NCBI GenBank assembly: GCA_026981635.1
Contig: JALSIF010000294.1
Coordinates: 1-9,775, forward strand
From: a bacterium
GTDB taxonomy: Bacteria; 4484-113; JALSIF01
DNA: 9,775 nt
Direction of reading: 5' to 3'
Shown: positions 6,521-9,775 of the stretch, one piece after another
Layout: every line of letters begins with the position of its first letter
Numbering within the stretch: position 1 is the first letter of the stretch
Notes under the pieces: generated by a model
The model's input: only the letters and a program-made list of their open reading frames with translations
Told to the model about the DNA's origin: nothing
The model's database searches: none
Program-made: the position numbers and the translations under genes

Positions 6521-6959
6521 CCATAGACGCAGGCTGGACCACATAGCCATCGCGGTCCGCAACCTAGAAAGTTCCCTCTCCCGCTGGACCGCACTGCTTG
6601 GCATTGAACCTTCAGAGGTGGAAATCCACTCCATAGAGTCGGAGGGGGTTAGGGTGGCGATGCTCCCTTTGGCGGATGGGGTAATGGTTGAGCTGATGGA
6701 GCCTTTGAGTGACCAGTCGCCGGTGGCCCGCTTTCTTGAGCGGCGGGGAGAGGGCATCCACCACTTCGCCCTGCGCTCGAAAGATCCGGCAAAGGACCTT
6801 GCCCGCGCCCGGGAGATCGGGCTAGAGGCGGTGGGCGACGGGCCGGTGGAGACTACGGTGGGTGATCTGGTGGCCTTCCTTCACCCCCGCTCCCTGAATG
6901 GTGTACTCTTGGAGTTCAAGCAGCGGCGGGAGGAGAGAAGCCATGGCGGCGGAACCTGA
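6516..6959 (+). CDS. mce: Methylmalonyl-CoA epimerase
   Basis: This enzyme of the vicinal-oxygen-chelate (glyoxalase) superfamily interconverts (R)- and (S)-methylmalonyl-CoA, linking the mutase to carboxylase/decarboxylase steps of propionate metabolism. At 147 residues the length is normal. The paired beta-alpha-beta-beta-beta modules are evident: LDHIAIAV (7-14, His9 metal ligand), VMVELMEPL (56-64, Glu59 ligand), [19 protein letters not shown] (68-86, His ligand in IHH), and [17 protein letters not shown] (118-134, Glu133 ligand). These match the family pattern IELLEP, SPIAKFL, GIHHIA, HPKSTGGVLIEL. The only plausible start is GTG at 6516; it has no Shine-Dalgarno sequence, and a TATAAT ends 9 bases before it, suggesting a leaderless transcript. 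The C-terminal tail (residues 137-147) overlaps the next gene by 17 bases. Confidence 0.93.
   Translation: MGHRRRLDHIAIAVRNLESSLSRWTALLGIEPSEVEIHSIESEGVRVAMLPLADGVMVELMEPLSDQSPVARFLERRGEGIHHFALRSKDPAKDLARAREIGLEAVGDGPVETTVGDLVAFLHPRSLNGVLLEFKQRREERSHGGGT
6928..6935 (+). promoter_or_regulatory. Ribosome binding site deciding the carboxyltransferase start
   Basis: GGGAGGAG inside the 3' end of mce ends 7 bases before the ATG at 6943. It makes that ATG a better start than the in-frame ATG at 6898, which has no such site and would add 15 residues of mce-overlapping, Ser/Gly-rich sequence with no family resemblance. Confidence 0.7.
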
Positions 6960-8511
6960 ATTTCGTCCCGGCAAAAAGATTAAGACCACCAAGGACCGCA
7001 TCAAGCAGCTTGAGGAGCTCAGGCGCAAGGCCCAGGCAGGAGGCGGCCCGGAGCGGGTCACCGCCCAGCATGAGAAGGGCAAACTCACCGCCCGGGAGCG
7101 CCTGCATCTGCTTTTGGACGAGAACTCCTTCATGGAGATTGACGCCTTCGTTGCCCATCCCCAGTTCAAGGTGCTTGGCGATGGGGTGATTACCGGCTAC
7201 GGAACCATAGGTGGGCGCAAGGTTTGCGTCTATGCTCAGGATTTCACCGTGATGGGGGGAAGCCTGGGGGAGCGCCACGCCCAGAAGATATGCAAGATCA
7301 TCGACATGGCCATCCGGATGGGCTGTCCGGTGATTGGCCTAAACGACTCGGGTGGGGCGCGCATCCAGGAGGGAGTGGTATCCCTTGCCGGTTATGCGGA
7401 GCTCTTCTTCCGCAACGCCATGGCCAGCGGGGTGGTCCCCCAGATAACTGCCATCATGGGCCCCTGCGCCGGTGGAGCGGTCTACTCTCCCGCCCTGCAG
7501 GACTTTATCTTCATGGTTAAGCACACCTCCTTCATGTTCCTCACTGGCCCCGATGTGATCAAGGAAGTGCTCAACGAGGAGGTTACCTTTGAGGAGCTGG
7601 GTGGAGCACTCACCCACGCCACCAAAAGTGGGGTGGCCCACTTTGTGGCCTCAAACGAGATTGACTGCATAAACGAGATTAAGCGTTTGCTCTCCTACCT
7701 TCCCCAGAACAACCTGGAAGATCCCCCCCGGAGCAAAAGCGATGACCCCATAGACCGCAGGGAGGAGCGGCTGGCCGAGATCGTCCCTGATGACCCCAAC
7801 AAGCCCTACGACATGAAGGAGGTCATAAACCTCATCGTTGACCGCGACTCTTTCTTTGAGGTCCACTCCCTATATGCCCCCAACCTGATTGTGGGCTTTG
7901 CCCGCCTGGGGGGTGATGTGGTGGGCATCGTGGCCAACCAGCCCAAGGAGTTTGCCGGTGTGCTGGACATAAAGAGCAGCGTTAAGGGCGCCCGCTTCAT
8001 CCGCTTCTGCGATGCCTTCAACATTCCCATCATCACCTTTGAGGATGTGCCCGGCTTCCTTCCTGGCACCAGCCAGGAGTGGAACGGCATCATCCGCGAA
8101 GGGGCCAAACTGCTCTACGCCTACTGCGAGGCCACCGTGCCAAAGCTCTGCGTGGTCACCCGCAAGAGCTATGGGGGGGCCTACTGCGTGATGAGTTCCA
8201 AGCACCTGCGAAGTGACCTGAATTTCGCCTGGCCCACGGCGGAGTTTGCCGTCATGGGAGCGGAGGGGGCGATAAACATCATCTATCGCAAAAAGTTAAA
8301 GGAAGCCCGCAACCCGGAGAAGCTGAGAAAGAAGCTCATTGAAGAGTACAAACGGGACTACCTGCATCCCTATCTGGCTGCCAGCCGGGGCTATGTGGAC
8401 GATGTGATTGACCCCCGCGAAACCCGGGAGAGACTCATCTATGGGTTGAGGCTCCTTAGGGGTAAGGTTGACCAGAGACCCAAGCGCAAGCACGGCAACA
8501 TGCCCCTCTAG
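6943..8511 (+). CDS. mmdA: Acyl-CoA carboxyltransferase, methylmalonyl-CoA decarboxylase alpha / propionyl-CoA carboxylase beta type
   Basis: This crotonase-fold enzyme moves a carboxyl group between biotin and an acyl-CoA. Depending on partners it serves propionyl-CoA carboxylase (PccB) or the Na+-pumping methylmalonyl-CoA decarboxylase (MmdA). The 522 residues are the usual family length. Key parts: [16 protein letters not shown] (45-60); [13 protein letters not shown] (133-145); the first oxyanion loop [13 protein letters not shown] (173-185); [14 protein letters not shown] (371-384); the second oxyanion loop [10 protein letters not shown] (408-417); [14 protein letters not shown] (430-443); and the hallmark C-terminus KRKHGN-PL. 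The residue after GGAY, Asp in typical propionyl-CoA enzymes and linked to acyl specificity, is Cys416. The 17-base overlap with mce and the family pairing support methylmalonyl-CoA as substrate or product. No biotin carrier, biotin carboxylase or membrane subunit follows, so MmdA and PccB roles cannot be told apart here. Confidence 0.93.
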   Translation: MAAEPEFRPGKKIKTTKDRIKQLEELRRKAQAGGGPERVTAQHEKGKLTARERLHLLLDENSFMEIDAFVAHPQFKVLGDGVITGYGTIGGRKVCVYAQDFTVMGGSLGERHAQKICKIIDMAIRMGCPVIGLNDSGGARIQEGVVSLAGYAELFFRNAMASGVVPQITAIMGPCAGGAVYSPALQDFIFMVKHTSFMFLTGPDVIKEVLNEEVTFEELGGALTHATKSGVAHFVASNEIDCINEIKRLLSYLPQNNLEDPPRSKSDDPIDRREERLAEIVPDDPNKPYDMKEVINLIVDRDSFFEVHSLYAPNLIVGFARLGGDVVGIVANQPKEFAGVLDIKSSVKGARFIRFCDAFNIPIITFEDVPGFLPGTSQEWNGIIREGAKLLYAYCEATVPKLCVVTRKSYGGAYCVMSSKHLRSDLNFAWPTAEFAVMGAEGAINIIYRKKLKEARNPEKLRKKLIEEYKRDYLHPYLAASRGYVDDVIDPRETRERLIYGLRLLRGKVDQRPKRKHGNMPL

Positions 8512-8512
8512 C

Positions 8513-8541
8513 TTGGGCTGAGGATGGCAAAGTTCTATACT
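8513..8541 (+). promoter_or_regulatory. Candidate sigma-70-type promoter of the lipoprotein gene
   Basis: TTGGGC (8513-8518) and TATACT (8536-8541) are separated by 17 bases, the optimal spacing. The -35 matches TTGACA at its first three positions; the -10 differs from TATAAT at one. The predicted start of transcription falls at about 8548-8551, on or just before the ATG at 8551, giving a leaderless or nearly leaderless mRNA. The promoter begins 1 base after the stop of the preceding gene. It argues for ATG 8551 over ATG 8524, which would lie between the -35 and -10 boxes. Confidence 0.5.
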
Positions 8542-8543
8542 AG

Positions 8544-8558
8544 GCCCACTATGTGGGC
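8544..8558. promoter_or_regulatory. Inverted repeat around the lipoprotein start codon
   Basis: GCCCAC-TAT-GTGGGC is a perfect 6-base inverted repeat with a 3-base spacer that includes part of the ATG at 8551. It resembles the palindrome at 6509-6520 in sequence (CCCAC and GTGGG arms) and in position relative to the -10 box. It could be an operator, or a hairpin hiding the start codon if transcription begins further upstream, for instance by read-through from mmdA. The repeat is seen; its role is inferred. Confidence 0.35.
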
Positions 8559-9775
8559 AGGCGCACGCAAGCTATGCGTGCTGGGGTTGCTCTTGCTTGG
8601 GCTTCTAACCCTATTCTCTTGTGGGAGAGCACTAGATTCCCAGAAGAGGAGCCAGGGGATGGAAGCGGAACCATCTCGCACCCTGTCCCTGGCTACCCCC
8701 ATCGTGACCCAGCTTGAGCTTGACCCCAGCCAGGTAAATCGGCTTGGCTTTCAGGTGACCCTGCAGGGGGATGCCAACGGCGACATGTCGGTGGGCTTTG
8801 CCGATGTGAACCTGCTAGTGGAACACTTTGGCGCTCCCCCCGATGACCCCGACCTGCCGGCGGTGGACTTCAACCTGAACGGCCAGTCGGACTTTGGGGA
8901 TGTAAACATCCTGGTGGAGAACTTTGGGGTGGAGCTGACCCGCTTTGAGGTCCGCGACATAAGTAGCCCTCCCAACCCCCTGCTGGAGCTTTCCCCAGAC
9001 CAAGGCAGCCCCATCCCCCAGGGGGTTGAGTTTGGCTCCGTCTTCATCCCCTCGCCCGATCTTGCGGTGAGGGTGGCGGTCTTCGGGCGGCTTTCCGCGG
9101 GCGGCAGCGAACAGCTCATCACCGTAAGCCCGGTCTTCTCCCTAAACGACCCCCTGCTTAGCGCGTGGGACAGCTCAACCGTAGTCTGGCGCACCGATGA
9201 GCTCATTGGCCTCACTGAGCTATCCAGCGGCCGCAGCGGGGTTATCGCTCGCATTGCCGGGGAGACCGGCATCCCCTGGGTGTGGGATGAGACCAGCCAG
9301 CGGCTTATCTTCTACGGTGAGAACGGGGGGCAGGTGGGGGTGTGGGCCACCAGCCTGGACGGCTCGGCCCCAGAGCTCATGAGCGGCAACGCCAGCCTGC
9401 CCGGAACAGGGCCGGTCAACCTGATTCTGGTCAGCCCCACCGGGGATGCCCTCTACCTCAGCCGGGGGGAGATTGACCCGGGAAGCGGGCTCTATCCCCA
9501 GCTCTACCTGCTTGACTTTGCCAGCAAGCAGTATGTCCGGCTGGGCAAAAGCCTCAACGACAGCGGCTTCGGTCTCTTCCCCGGCGACTGGTTCCCCGAC
9601 GGAAGCGGAGTGCTGGCGGGGGTGATAGACCCGGCCGGCATCGGTGGTGCCCAGCTCTACAAGTTCAGCCTGAGCGACCCGGAGGGCTCGCAGTATGGCC
9701 CCCTGGGTCTGGCCACCGGTTTCTTTGCCCAGGCCACCAGCGGGGATTACTACCTGGTGGCGGCGGACTTCCGGC
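8551..9775 (+). CDS. Lipoprotein with dockerin-like Ca-binding repeat and probable beta-propeller, 3'-partial
   Basis: The frame is open to the right edge (408 residues seen). From ATG 8551 the protein begins WAGARKLCVLGLLLLGLLTL followed by a lipobox LFSC (Cys24), so it should be a lipid-anchored exported protein. Residues 73-126 hold two dockerin type I-like Ca-binding loops. One is D74-x-N76-G-D78-x-S80 with D85 at position 12; the other is D106-x-N108-x-N110-x-Q112 with D117 at position 12. Each is followed by DVNxLVExFG. Beyond about 230, repeats with WDETSQRLIFYGE, SPTGDALYLSR (295-305) and WFPDGSGVLAGV (347-358) resemble TolB/PD40 propeller blades. An alternative ATG at 8524 would add 9 residues but sits inside the predicted promoter. 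Substrate or partner is unknown. The gene is probably transcribed separately from mce-mmdA. Confidence 0.75.
   Translation, partial: MWAGARKLCVLGLLLLGLLTLFSCGRALDSQKRSQGMEAEPSRTLSLATPIVTQLELDPSQVNRLGFQVTLQGDANGDMSVGFADVNLLVEHFGAPPDDPDLPAVDFNLNGQSDFGDVNILVENFGVELTRFEVRDISSPPNPLLELSPDQGSPIPQGVEFGSVFIPSPDLAVRVAVFGRLSAGGSEQLITVSPVFSLNDPLLSAWDSSTVVWRTDELIGLTELSSGRSGVIARIAGETGIPWVWDETSQRLIFYGENGGQVGVWATSLDGSAPELMSGNASLPGTGPVNLILVSPTGDALYLSRGEIDPGSGLYPQLYLLDFASKQYVRLGKSLNDSGFGLFPGDWFPDGSGVLAGVIDPAGIGGAQLYKFSLSDPEGSQYGPLGLATGFFAQATSGDYYLVAADFR

Noticed and set aside
6478-6594. A 39-residue N-terminal extension of the methyltransferase-like gene
   Set aside because: It would overlap the first 79 bases of mce, is Gly/Cys/Pro-rich without family resemblance, and the GTG at 6477 has a good ribosome-binding site.
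8751-9272. A 173-residue open frame on the minus strand inside the lipoprotein gene
   Set aside because: It is Ser/Arg-rich with no recognisable motif and is antisense to a frame with a lipobox, dockerin loops and propeller-like repeats; it is a shadow of GC-rich codon bias.

Overview
The window comes from a bacterium with a fairly GC-rich genome and tightly packed genes. The lineage cannot be fixed from the sequence. The C-ring protein is a long FliY (CheC-like domain plus FliN domain) rather than a short FliN, and an FlbD protein and the small flagellar-operon family (TIGR02530 type) flank the hook gene. This suits Firmicutes, Thermotogae or related deep-branching groups better than the enteric proteobacteria. 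The dockerin-like repeat in the last gene is compatible with this but not diagnostic.

Region 1 (1-5715, + strand) is a flagellar operon segment: flgD (hook cap/scaffold, cut by the left edge), a TIGR02530-type flagellar operon protein, flgE (unusually long hook protein), flbD, fliM and fliY. Stop-start overlaps or gaps of 3 to 18 bases join all of them except flgE-flbD, where 69 bases hold a strong hairpin and a TATAAT hexamer. The gene order couples hook assembly (flgD, flgE) with the switch complex (fliM, fliY); motA, motB and fliL, often found here in Gram-positive operons, are absent.

Region 2 (5734-6477, - strand) is a convergently placed methyltransferase-fold protein with a degenerate SAM-binding motif. 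It starts back to back with region 3, and one AT-rich hexamer appears to serve as the -10 element in both directions.

Region 3 (6516-8511, + strand) is a two-gene propionate/methylmalonyl-CoA module: methylmalonyl-CoA epimerase overlapping a biotin-dependent acyl-CoA carboxyltransferase (MmdA/PccB type). Together they would interconvert (R)- and (S)-methylmalonyl-CoA and carboxylate propionyl-CoA or decarboxylate methylmalonyl-CoA. The mutase, biotin carrier and biotin carboxylase or membrane decarboxylase subunits are not in the window.

Region 4 (8551 to the right edge, + strand) is an incomplete lipoprotein with a dockerin type I-like Ca-binding repeat directly after its lipobox, followed by a probable beta-propeller.

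The most interesting unexplained signal is regulatory. The mce and lipoprotein genes each have a -10 box exactly 9 bases before the start codon and no Shine-Dalgarno sequence placed to serve that start, suggesting leaderless mRNAs. Both have a CCCAC-(2 or 3 nt)-GTGGG inverted repeat lying over the predicted transcription/translation start. No wholly new multi-gene system is evident.
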